Shown here one piece after another: positions 11,356 to 23,600 of a stretch of DNA of 64,000 nucleotides. The notes under the pieces were generated by a model, which was given only the letters and a program-made list of their open reading frames with translations, was not told the origin of the DNA and did no database searches. Made by a program: the position numbers and the translations under genes. The stretch comes from Melanocharis versteri (taxonomy: Eukaryota > Chordata > Aves > Passeriformes > Melanocharitidae): the NCBI GenBank assembly GCA_013397845.1, contig VZTG01001880.1, positions 1,486,501-1,550,500 of the forward strand, read 5' to 3'. Every line of letters starts with the position of its first letter. The stretch's first letter is position 1.

Positions 11356-11426
11356 TTAGGAATATATCTTTTGTTCAACCCTGCCACCTTCCTTTGCAAG
11401 ATAAGTAACCCATGCAAAGCTGTTAC
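11356..11426 (-). CDS. Read-through extension of exon 11 (alternative C-terminus)
   Basis: If the donor TCTG/GTAACA is not used, the frame continues 23 codons (starting GNSFAWVTYL, ending VEQKIYS) to TAA. The extension has no cysteine and no similarity to kringle 5. Since the normal next exon is absent, this is the simplest way for copy 1 to end as a stable protein; splicing into the relic protease exons would meet stops. Unproven. Confidence 0.35.
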
Positions 11427-11617
11427 CAGATGTGGTGGCTGTAGTCGGGCCAGTGTTTTGTTCCATCATTCCAGCAGAGGCATTTGGTGCAGGCTCTTGT
11501 GTATGATCATCACACCTCTTGAGATTGCAGTACTCCCATATGGTGTTGGGGTCAGTGGTGAAACACCATGGGCTGCTGTCACCATCTGGGTTTCTGCAAT
11601 AGTTGTCCCTCAAATCC
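11427..11617 (-). CDS. Copy 1 exon 11: kringle 4, second half and Thr-rich tail
   Basis: Acceptor TTTGTGCAG, then DLRDNYCRNPDGD, SSPWCFTTDPNTIWEYC and NLKRC, closely matching human kringle 4 (NLKKC end). Lysine-site residues Asp55, Asp57, Trp62, Phe64 and Trp72 are kept, but the cationic Arg71 is Ile (TIW against VRW in human). The tail (EPAPNASAGMMEQNTGPTTA) is Ser/Thr-rich with an NAS sequon and corresponds to the human kringle 4-5 linker. The phase-1 donor GTAACA matches the human boundary, although no kringle 5 exon follows. Confidence 0.9.
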
Positions 11618-14600
11618 CTGCACAAATAAAGTCAACAGTCGTGCTGCATAAGTCTGAAAGTAGGCATAGGAATATCTTGACAAAAAGATGTACTATGTAC
11701 ATCTACTGTGTACAAATAAATAGATTTATTATTGGTTTTAGTTATGGTCACATATCCTATTACCAGCAAACACATCTGTGGCTGTGATGTTAGTGAAGAG
11801 TTATATTTCATATGCACATTGGAGTCTTGAATATATTTATGCATAAGGAAACGTAATTCAACTACTGGCTTATACTCTGGCTGTAATGTTTCGATGTACT
11901 GAGTACCTAAATAATTGCCCCATATGGCAATTATTTTAATTTCTATGTATGTATGTATGTATAAGCATACACAATTGTGAGAATGTGTGAATTAGTAATA
12001 AATATGTGGGAAGATTCATACTATTGGTGGCCACTTAGGCTTTTCCAAATTTTTTTTTAAATGTCAAAAGGTTCCTTCTCATATTCAGAAGAATGGCAAA
12101 CAAATGCTTATGAAATTGATCCCTTCTTACATCCCCAAAACCCCATTTCTACTGACTTTAGTGAGACCACTCCCATGTCTGTGCTTGCTGGGGCACAGGG
12201 GAGTAGAATGTCTCTTCAATAATTTGCAGAGTTGCAGTATTTCCCCATTCTTAATCACAGCACAGTCTCAGAATAAAGGAACTGAAATGCTTTTTCTCTG
12301 AATATGACAGAACACGAGTTCCACATTTTCACTTGATTTTCTTACTGAAAGCTTGATCTTAATTTTTTAAAATGTTTTTGAAAAGTATCATCACCTCTGA
12401 GGATGTTCCGGTTTTTTGATGCCAAAACATAAGTGAAAATTTCAAATTATTTAGACAGCATAAAAAGGGCAAAAAATTAGGAAAGTATCAACCTTCCTGC
12501 TTATAACCGGCTAAGCATGATGAATTTCCTCACAATTGCTCCTGTAATTGTAATCCTGTTGCTCTCCTACCCTTACTAAAAACTGGCACATTAGTGATTT
12601 TGATTAGCTTGACACTGGTCCAGTCATTCCTGGTCCGGTTTTGTTAATCTGAAGAAGATAAATCAAGGGGAAGTTTCAGTGTATGCAATTCTGGGTGCCC
12701 AATTCCAACTGCAAAGGACACTTAGATGGTATTTCTAAGCATGATATATCTGACTGTGTGTTTTGCATCATAAATGCTGTGTCCTCCCTAGATTAAATAA
12801 TTAGAAAGGCCACGACAAAAAGTCTCAAATTCATAAACCAAACACATATTTCAGTAGACGCCCTGTCTCTGCATACAAGTCTCCTGGTGTTGGTTAAAGA
12901 AGATCAGATTTAAGAGTAAGGGACACAGCTGTATTTTACTCAGAATGTAGATAACAAGAAAACTCAGTTCTTACAAATGAGACTAACAGAAAACATTTCT
13001 GTCTCTTAAAAAAGTTATCTTTTATAGCTATATTCCCTAGCAGTGTTTTAAAGCATAGATGTGCAAGATAATACAACCAGCAATAGCTATTGCCAGAGAA
13101 AGCAAGAAAAGGTGAGATAAACATACGCATCTGGGAATCTGTCCGGGGTTTTTATATGTGTGTGTGGGAACATGGAGCTCCAGGCCTGGCACTTCTTTCC
13201 CGATGCAGTGATGGAAGTTGTGCCACGATAACTCTGGCCTTTGCCTTGGTAGCACTCCTCTGTTAGGGGAATTTGTACAGGCACACCTGTGGCAAACAAC
13301 AGAAACTGGTCTTTGGCATCATAATTTTAGTGTTCTTACTGAGCAGGCACAAGAAAGCCTCAAACACACAGGGTTACAAAAATGAATGACTCATTTATGC
13401 AGACAGCATCCAGTGAAATCATCACACCTGCAGCAGAAGGGCATTTCCAAAGGTACTGGGAAAACTTTCACAGTTTGCACACGTTATGTTAGATGTTGCT
13501 CTGTGAAGAGTTCACCAGACAGTTTCATTTTGGCATATGTGAACATGTTAGAATTAAAGACAAGGAAGTTCGCATGAAAAATCCTCAAAGATTAGGTACT
13601 GGTGATTTTGCCCATGATATTTCTCAAACAGACATTATGTTAAACTTCACTTTCTCTTTTATCCTTTTGATTGTGCTAAGACTTTCTTGTTAATTTTGTG
13701 CTTAAATGAATGAATGTTTCAATGTGATTTTTAATTACTTTGAAAGCTCCTGTACTCTCTTTTGTGGCTAACTTCCAAAAATGGGAGTTCATTTTATTTA
13801 GCAATTTTTCATCTCTTTAAACCTTTCTGTTTTTCAATGAACTTGCTATAATTGGTCTACCTTCGGGAAAAAAGGAATATGAAAACATAAATATCTTTCA
13901 TCCTGTAATTCTTCTGTTGAGTCAGCTAGTGATTTGCATCCTTTACAGTATTTCCTTAACCACTGAAAGTTTAATATTTGGCAGATTTTGCAACATGCCA
14001 GGCAGACAAACATTAAGAGTGACAAAGTGACTGAAAAAAAAGATTTAATACATTTATGATATGAAACGATAAGTCTTTCACTGTTTTAAAGTCCTTATCT
14101 CAAGTACACTCCACTATTCATACCAGCAATCCCTTGTTCTGTCCTGTCACAGGGAGGAATTGTGCAATATTCCCATCTAATGCTGCTGCTGGTGGTGTAG
14201 CACCAAGGCTTCTTCTCTCCATCAGGGTTTCTACAGTAGTTTTCCTCTAAGCCCCTTAAAACAGGAAACAGGAACACTGACTTTAAACCACTCAGAGAAA
14301 TCCAGAAGAGTTGTGCGCATGACTATTAACAACTACTGCATGCAGAGTTCAACTCAGTGGTGTATTTACTCATTTTGGAGATTGATTAACCCATGCATCA
14401 CTGCTTTGAGACTGATCAATGGTCTTCAACTTCACAGTCTGAATGCTGAAGATATAGCAAGAACTTTTCCAATGCTTACACTCTCTGCTCTTGTTGTTGA
14501 GGCCAAGGTGCAGCAGTAACAGGTGACTTCAGAACAGAAGGCACTGATGTCCCTGAGATTACAGTAAGAACCAGGCAAGGCTGGATGTGACAGACTGGAA

Positions 14601-17600
14601 GTGTGTACATAGGAGCACTGGTGCACACTGCTCTCTGAGAGTGGACAGGGTTTCACACGCCTAGGAAAACTTGCAGGATCAAAGTACAGAGCTATAGGCC
14701 AGGTCAGTCCCAGCTATTCCTGCACATTGGTAATGCTCTGCAAACCCAGCTCCTCTGACCTTGGAGCACAAGGATTTATTGGAGTATGCTGTCCTTGGAG
14801 CATCACTCCTCAGAAGAGTAAAGCATTGAAAATGTGCCAAAACACAGCCAAGGGATTTTTAACATAAAACTAGTGAACTACTTATAGCTCTGCAGCGGGA
14901 CGTGTAGGAGATAGGTGAGAAAAACATGTGAGAATAAACAGGGAGGCAGAAAAAAATAAAGAGCAAGACCTGACCAGAAGTCATGAGTACAAACAGTGAA
15001 AATACAACTTAACAACATAAATGTGGAAAACCTGTGCTCCTCTTGCCTCTGCATCTGGATTGATAGGGAATAACTATGTTCTTTGGTCTTTGTTAGAATG
15101 ATGAGGCTCAGCATACTTGCAGGGATATCTGTCAGGAATCCAGCCGTGTTTGTGAGGAAACTGTGTGTTCCAGTGTTGGCAGGCATTTCCCGATTCTGTG
15201 ATGGCTATCCTTCCTCGATAGTCTTCGCCTTTCCCTGAAAGACACTGGGAATCTTGGCCAGAGACTGGTGGGGGTGTAGCTGTAACAGGAAAAGAAAAAA
15301 AAGAAAAGGAGATGGAAGGGGAGGATAAGGGAGGGGGGAAAAATAGGGGTAAGTAGTGCTTTCAAAAATATATAAACCCTTTTGTTTCTGTAATGTTGAA
15401 GATGCACTTTTTTTTCTTTCAGCAGAGGTTATACTGGTTAAAAGCCATGTCAAAATCAAAGAGTACATTTTTATGGGCCTCCAGACTGCCAGATGGATGT
15501 CCTGTGTCCGCCCTTTTACAGCAGCCAGTAAATAACTTTGCTGGGTTGAGCCAGACCCTGTGCCTGCAGTCCCCTGAGAGCAGAACAGGAAAGGCAGTAA
15601 GTAGTCTTGTACAGTCTTGTAAACCCAAGTGAGATGGAGTACAGTAATATAAATACACACAGGTTGCGTGGAAGGGCAAAAAGGGCCAAGAAGAAATCGT
15701 GAGAGAAAGCAGAGCAGCCTTTGGAGCTGAGCTTCTGGAGTCAGTGAATTGGGGAAGAAGGATGGAATGAATAGTGAAAAAAAGAAAGAAAGTGAAATGG
15801 TCTGCCATGTGGGGAACAGCAAAGAAAATAAGGGTAATGATTAGAGGCATAGAACCTGCAGAGGGCAAAAGGAAAATGAATTTACAGCACATAACTATAA
15901 CTATACAGATTTTCCCAAGGACATGAGTATGACCCTAAGAGGTTGGTATGTTCCTTGAACTTTAAGTTTTAAGCACAGGGTGGAAATGCTATGGTAACTT
16001 TCACAAGTTATCATACAGAAGTCTATAGTTATTCTGCCATCTGTAATTAGGCATGCTGAAGATAACTACATCTAGCAAACACACACAACTGCTTAGAGTG
16101 CTGGCAAGTGCAGATACATAAGAAAGAAAGCCCTAGAGAGAAAAAACACACTTCTAAATATTTTTTCTTGAAGTGCAATCCACTTCTACAATTGGCAACA
16201 TTATCTCTTAAGTCAGTGCCTCGGAAATATCCAGATTTAGTGTGCTCAGCATAATGGTCTAAGCTAGCTCACTGATATGTCAGGATTTTCTCCTGAGGCC
16301 TGAACTTGTTTCTCAGGATTAATCCCTTGCTAAGAAAAAGGCAGTGCTGGCTGTGCTGGCCAGACCCAGGTAGAATATCACAGTATGGCCACATGGTAAT
16401 TTAGATGATTTCCGTGAGTTAGCAGATCAGCAGTAAACTACCACGTGATTTAACCTGAGTGTCCTGCCTCCCAGGTAAGCTGAAAAGTAAAGAGGTTAAA
16501 GGCAAATTATGGTTTCCCACAACATCTTTGGCTTTATGGCACTTTGTGACACCTGCGTCCTCACTGACCGTACATGATTTTACATAATAGAAATGTAATG
16601 AGTGATTCTGCTTATAAATGTGCACTTTCCCTGCTTTGCAGAGGTACCTTTAGGTTAGTCAGAACTGTAGTTTGTCTTTCCCCTCCCTGCATAATTTTAA
16701 TGAGAAGAGCTACCCTCTGGAGTGATCTCAGGAAATCAGACTCACAGCAACGAGGAATGTTGCAATATTCCCAGCGTTTATTCGGGCTGGTAGTGAAACA
16801 CCAGGGCCGAAGTTCACCATCAGGATTGCGGCAATAATTCATCTTCAGATCCTTCTCTGGATAGCTGCACATTGAAAATGAAAGAGAAGCTCGTGGGTCA
16901 GCTACAGCCAGATGTAGCAATGAGGCTGTCTGCAGGCAGGGTCTCCCAGGCTCTGCGGGAGTGAACTCGGTGCTGAGCGTCACTCACTGTTTCAGGATAA
17001 ATCCATGCATATGAGGCGCTTGGGCATCCCAGCGTTGGCACTCAAGTCCAGACTCTGTTCTCGAGACTTCTCCGTGGTAATCCTCACCGTTACACTGCAT
17101 GCACTCCCCTGTAGGTCCTGGGCAGAAGGAAAACAAAGCAAGGAACGCACCTGCCTATTCGTGGAAGATTACGCTGGAAGGAGAAGTGGGGTTTGCTCCA
17201 GCTAACAATGAAAGGAATTCAGAAAACCATGCATTACAGCCTGGCCAAATGAATAATGCTTCAGGAATATGTTTCATCTGCAGGGAGGAATTTGTCTTAT
17301 ATCTGTATGTACTGTTAGCAATGAGAGTTCAGTGTGTAACACAGCACTCGGGTCAGTCTTTACTCTTGTTAAAATTAGATAAATTGCAGGGGTAAGATCA
17401 GTATTAAGATCAATATATTCCTTATCCAGATCATTTCAGTTCTCTGCTAGTAGAGTCAAAAGTAACAAGACAGATGAAGATAAAGCAAACAATATCAGCA
17501 AATGATTAAAGAATTTTAGTTTTTCCATATTTACAAAATAACTTTTATAACTCAAGGCAATTAGTAAAACAACCTCTGTGTTGAGAACTTCTTAAGTTCA

Positions 17601-20600
17601 TCTTGATTTAAATTCTAATGTGAAAAAAAATCTATAAAAATAAAGCACCAAAAAGTAGCAGGAATAATATTACCTACTTGAACATCCTTTCTCTGAAAAG
17701 TAAATATACCTTCTCCAGTGTGTGTGACCTGGTCCTCACACTCTGGGATGGCACAGTAATCAAATCTCATAGCAGGATCTGTTGTGTAACACCAGGGTCC
17801 ACTTTCATCTGCATCAGGGTTTCTGCAGTAATTTTCTTCCAGCCCTGCATTGGGGTGTTTTTCAGGTGTATAACTGTAATAGTATTAAAATTCTATTTTA
17901 ATTCCTGTACTTTAGTGGAGCAGAAAGGAAACATCCAACTTGCTCAGCTAGCTGTGAATTTTATTCATTCACAGTAAAAATGAGAGAAACAGATTCCCTG
18001 TTTTAAGCCATAAATGAAAACTGAAAAATCATTCCTAACTACAATTATAAGTAGCTTTCTCCCTAGCTTCAGTTGCCAGTAAGGAGTGAGCTTACAAGCC
18101 TGCAAGGATGATGACAGTCTCAAACGACAATTGTCTTTAATATGTGCATCTGGCTGGTCTAACCAGCTCACTACAACCTGTGGCTCTGTCATGTCTTTGT
18201 CTTAATGGAGCTACTTTAAAATTTGTGTATTTCTAGAAACTATTCACCAAACACAACTAGGTTTCACAGAGATCTGAAGCAAGTGACACTAGGCTCCTTC
18301 CTACAGTAATCTTCTCAGAGAAGACTAAATTACTTTTAAATTATCCGAACAAGTGTATCTGAGTGTACTTAATTAGAATAACAACAAAATAATTTTTAAA
18401 ATAAAACTTCAACATAGATCAGAGGAAACAGGACCTCTGCTTCCCCACTTGCTTCAGTGAGTCCAGTGACAAACAGCCCTGAGAAAACTCTACCTGGCCA
18501 GGTCCATTTGGCCTGTGGATACTTTTCTCAATTTTTTTTTTTTAATATCTTTATGGCAGGTAGGGGGGCCATAGAGGTGGACAGATATCACCTTATACAG
18601 AGGAGAGCAATTATGACCCCACTGCTACCAATAGCAAAAATCATCATCGTGTTGAGAGAAGGAGCATTTCATCTGCTTGAGACACCTCACATTTAGACAC
18701 AACTTCTCTAGCTGACAATGTATCCTTTCCTTATCCAGATCATTGCAGTTTTCTGTCAGTAGAGTTAAAAGGAACAAGACAGATGAAGATAAAGCTGTTT
18801 TTAAAAGCCAGCTGACAACAGGATTTGATAACTTGCACTATAAATCTGTGTATATATATGAAGATGAGGAAGCTTGGAAGAGGTTCAGAACAACATAAAG
18901 AAATGAAAATGGGGACATACTTAGGGTTGTGGGGTATTTTTTCTGCCCACTTCTGGCATGGAATACCCCTCCGAGTCTTGGCTTCTGTTCCTCTGTAGTC
19001 TGTCCCAATCCCTCTTTTACACTGCATGAGGTAAACTGAAATGGAATCAAATTTGTTAATTCAGTGGTGTTACAGCATTCATTTCCTGGTACTGATATCT
19101 GCAGATATCAGTTATATCTGCAGATATAACTGATATAGCATGGTCCATCATGTGCATGATGAACCATGTTTTACTCATGTTTTGAACCTCTTGTGCCTGC
19201 AAACATTCTACAATGTATTTTGAAAGGAATTAGTTACAACTACAGGCATCTAAAGAGAAAAAATTCTGAAGCATTGCTATAAAGCTAATACAATCAAGTC
19301 AAGGGAACAGCTATCAAGTTACAATTGTTTTTGGAATGCAAAAAATGCATGCTTATACCATCATGATAGTGGGATAAATAGGAATGTCTTTCACCAGCAG
19401 CTGGAGATTGAAAGGCATTGTTCATAAGCACATTTGCAGTGTGGGTGTCATCTAACCATCCCTTTAAGCCAGAAAATACTTAGTTATCAAAAAAAACTTG
19501 TCACATAAGTGGTCCCCAAACCTTTGATTCATCTTAGCCTCAGAGTCTCCCAGGTATTCTTCTAGTGGGATTCCAAGACAGAGAATGCAAATCATGTTGA
19601 TGGTGCTTTTATTGGCAACAGACACTGAAAAATCTCCAGTTATTGAGGGGAGTGATCTTGATTTCCCCTTCCTTTTCCCCTTTCTTGCTTGCACAAGAAG
19701 AATCTCCCCAAACCTCAAAATATCAAATGGAAATGTTAGAGCAAGGACAGGAGACCAATCTGATAGGAAAAAATGGGTTCCTCCTAAACTATTTTAGCCT
19801 GTCTAAATAATAACACTGGACACATCTGACACCTGGGGAGAGGAGGTGAAGACTGTATAACTGGGTCTGGAAGGAAGACAAGTAACTTCCCAGTTCAAAT
19901 GGCACATGGAGACCACCACAGATCTAGGCCTTGGTTTTTGATCCTTCTTGAACAGCATTTTTAGTAATGTGGCTTCTTCCTGTTTGGCCCCCAAATTCTC
20001 TATTAGTTTTCTGCCCTATACAGGAATTTGCTCCAGCACCGCAGCAGAGAACAGAAGGATGCCATTAGAAAAGGCTTGATGAGTAAATATGTAGCATCTT
20101 ACTGTATACGTACTTCTCTTCTCATAAAGAACTGCATCTGTGCTGGTGAACATCACTGTCATTTTAGAATTTTCAGCCAGTGTTAAACACTGTAGCTTTT
20201 TCCTGGTGAATAGGAAAGCCCTGTTGAAATTGAGAAGTAAGCAATATTTTAAATTAAATTCAAATTATTCAACTCATAATTATTTTTCTATAAATTATTA
20301 ATTAGCACTGTCTTGTATTTATTCTTACCTTTCAGATACTGCACTCAATATTTTAGACACTGAGTAAGAGGTTAGCGTTATCTACTACTCTCGAGTGGCT
20401 CACTTATTCAGGATATATGACTACATGAATCAATTATTGTGTGGGAAACTAGAAACTGCTTTGGCAGAACATTACCGACAGCATCCTAGCTGCTCAGGTT
20501 AATGCCTGTCCCTACAATGAGTTAGAAACCTTGCCCTCTTGTGAAACAAAGGAGCATCCAGCTAAAGAGGCTCAAGCAGTTCTCCACGTAATGTTGGATA

Positions 20601-23600
20601 AGAATGGGAACTTGAACATTTACTATAAAATGAGTAGTACATTGTAAATCCACTCTTTACTTGATGCTGTGGTAATTTATGGGTGGAGATAAGCTACAAG
20701 CTAAAGGCACAGGCACGGGAGACACTGCTGCAGGCAGAGCTGCAGCAGGATGGGGATGCTGGTTCTGAGTAAAGGTAGGAATGTATCATTGATATGCAGA
20801 CACCCACAATGGCACAGTTTTACGATTCAACAGAAATTACCTGCAGGTAAAATTTCTTTCTGCTTCACATTTCTCTGCACATTCTTTTTCATTATTTGTC
20901 TTGTAAAGCTGTTTATTCCGAGTAAGTATCCAAACACCATCTGTTCTTGAATAGTCATCCAGTATATCTCCTTTCACTAGATGGGAAGGAAAGGAATCAG
21001 ACATCATAAATGAGTATTCTGCAATTATGAAGATCTGTGGATTTCAGACCCATTTTCCATGTAGCTCGGACAGGTGAAGACACAATTTATTTTGCATAAG
21101 TCTGGGTAAAAGATGATAAACTCTGAGGTAATTTCTGTCTCCTAACACAATCACAGCTGAATGACAGCAACATGTCATGGGAAAAAAGCAGCAGAAGAAA
21201 GATGTAGAGGCAGTTCTGATTAGAGTTATGCAGGAGTTTGAAGCTAAAAGCAAAAAAATGTGAAACAAGAGTGAGGCGGAACAGAGAGAGAGACTAAATG
21301 GTGTCAACACCAATCAGAGAAAGATGAAGGGATGTGATACCTGTAATAAAGTTTTGGGGAAGCATGAATTAGGCGGAGGCGAGATTATGACCTGCCATAT
21401 GGATTGTGCAGTCCCTACAGTTTTATTGGTCACTGCCTAGTTGTTTGTCCCAAGATGTCCTGCCCTAGAGCAAGAAATCTCAACCACGAAGTTACTATAT
21501 AGCCTTTTACAATGGCCACCATTGTTTATTGCGATGGGTTGAGCAGACTTAGTAATGAAATTGTCAGGATACATCTCTGTTGCAACAAATTAACCCAAAT
21601 TTAAATTAGTAAATCAATTAGTGTTGTTATATCTGAAAGACACATATGCATAAGCTTTATATGATGTACCTTCTAATACATTTAACACACCTCTAAAATA
21701 CTGTTGCTCACTATGGAGTTTACCATCTAATTGACTATTTTTCTTTTTTTGTCTATGAAGATTCTATGTTTCTGTTCCTAATTTCTACAAGGGTTTATTT
21801 CCATCTCCACCATCAGGTTACAATGTTATGGTTTAATGATTTCATTTTTTCAATCTAGATTATTATTGATAGATGCAGGAAGTTCATAATTTTGTACAGC
21901 ATTCTCACAGGCAATGTTGTGAATCTTTCATTTATGCACTCATATTAGGGCTGAATTCACTGCAACATCACTCCAGTGTTATTAATTCCCATGACATATG
22001 GGCCATTCATCACCTACGTCTATATGACCCAGATTCACACAAAATAAAAGGTATTTGGGTCACTAATGAAAGTGAGATGATTAATTGCCTGAGGGTATCT
22101 TCTGTGTCTCTTTGCAGAGTTGGCTCAATGCTATAAAACCCGCATGTCTTAAGAAATCCCTGACACTGAGGCTTCCCATATCTAATCCTACTGTTACAGC
22201 AGGACTATGTGGAGCACCAATAGCCTAGACTACTAATTTCTCCTGATGGATTCAGTAAACAATTGTTTTGTCTCCTGAATTTTTTTCCTAAGTTAACTGA
22301 GGCCGCTGTTCCGGGGGACTAGAACAGGAAAATACTCCTTTCCAAACTTTATTGACTCGTCATAAAACTCTGTGTTTCTTCAAAGAGCTCTACTTTCGAT
22401 ACTATTCCTTTTCAGTGGCTACAAGAAAAAAAAATTACTTATTACAGCTGGTTTATGAATGAATACATGGGATGTTGCATGACATGCATAAGCTAAAAGG
22501 CAACACAGATTGGTAGAAGCTTAGATAACAGAAAGGTAAAGGTGATACTGGTTGCATGAAAAATGCTGCAAAGTGTAAACTTAAGAGAAAAATATAATAG
22601 ATTTAAAATGCATCAGGGAATGTATTAGTCTGACTAAAATCTTTATAAACCCAGACTTTGCACATGATAATTGAACAGAATACTCAAATATATGTGAACA
22701 AACTAATTTCTTCTTTTACATATGCATCCTTACAGATTTGGCCAGTACTAATACAGAAGATATAAGAATTTGTTTTAAGGCAGTTATGAACCATCACTTT
22801 CAAGCAAATCAGCTAGAGCTGATAACAATGAACAAATAAAGTGCCCCACTTTCTAGGTTGTCTTTTGTAACCTGGCACAATCATACGATGATATGTCCAT
22901 GGTATTCTGACCTTAAGCATCTGAACTATTAAAAACTCATAAAAACTGTACCCATATGTATTTATCAGTACTTTTAAAAAGTCGTTTAAGTGCCATGCAG
23001 TTATATGTAATTTAAAAGTATAAGAGAACATGGTATCCGATTGATATCTGACTGAAATGTATACTACACATGGAATATTTATTTACTGAATTTCTAGATA
23101 AGCTTGAAATCCATATATTACCATTAGTGGAACACCTATCTTATTTTGGAATTGTAAAAAAGACTTCCGGACATATTCTTGGAAAAAGTGATGTAGGTTT
23201 CTGAAGAGTAAATTTCTATCTACTGCCCTCAGGAAAACAAGGGAGAACATTTTATTGTAAGTGTTTGACAACAGAAAATGTGAAATTGCTGGAATATAAA
23301 GGAACCTCTTGATTTTTCATTTTGTTTTAAATATTCCATTTCAAAGCTATAAAACTCCTATCATAAAGGATGAAAATCAGTATCACTTTGCTTAATAATG
23401 CTTGGCAGTAAACACGGCTTTACCTTTAGCATTTTATCCAAAGTCTGCTGAAATCAGAGATAACTTCTCACTGACTGCTATGGGTTTTGTAGAAGCCTTT
23501 GACAGGCTGCTTCCCAAGGGTGCCCGTGTCTCTGCACACGGGAAATGTTTGCCTGGGGCCATTAGTTGCCCACGCAGACACCAAGGTTGCTACTTGTCTC

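Noticed and set aside
14432..14656. Cys-rich open frame in the intron between kringle 3 halves
   Set aside because: The cysteine spacing fits neither kringle nor PAN, and the expected exons on each side already complete kringle 3.
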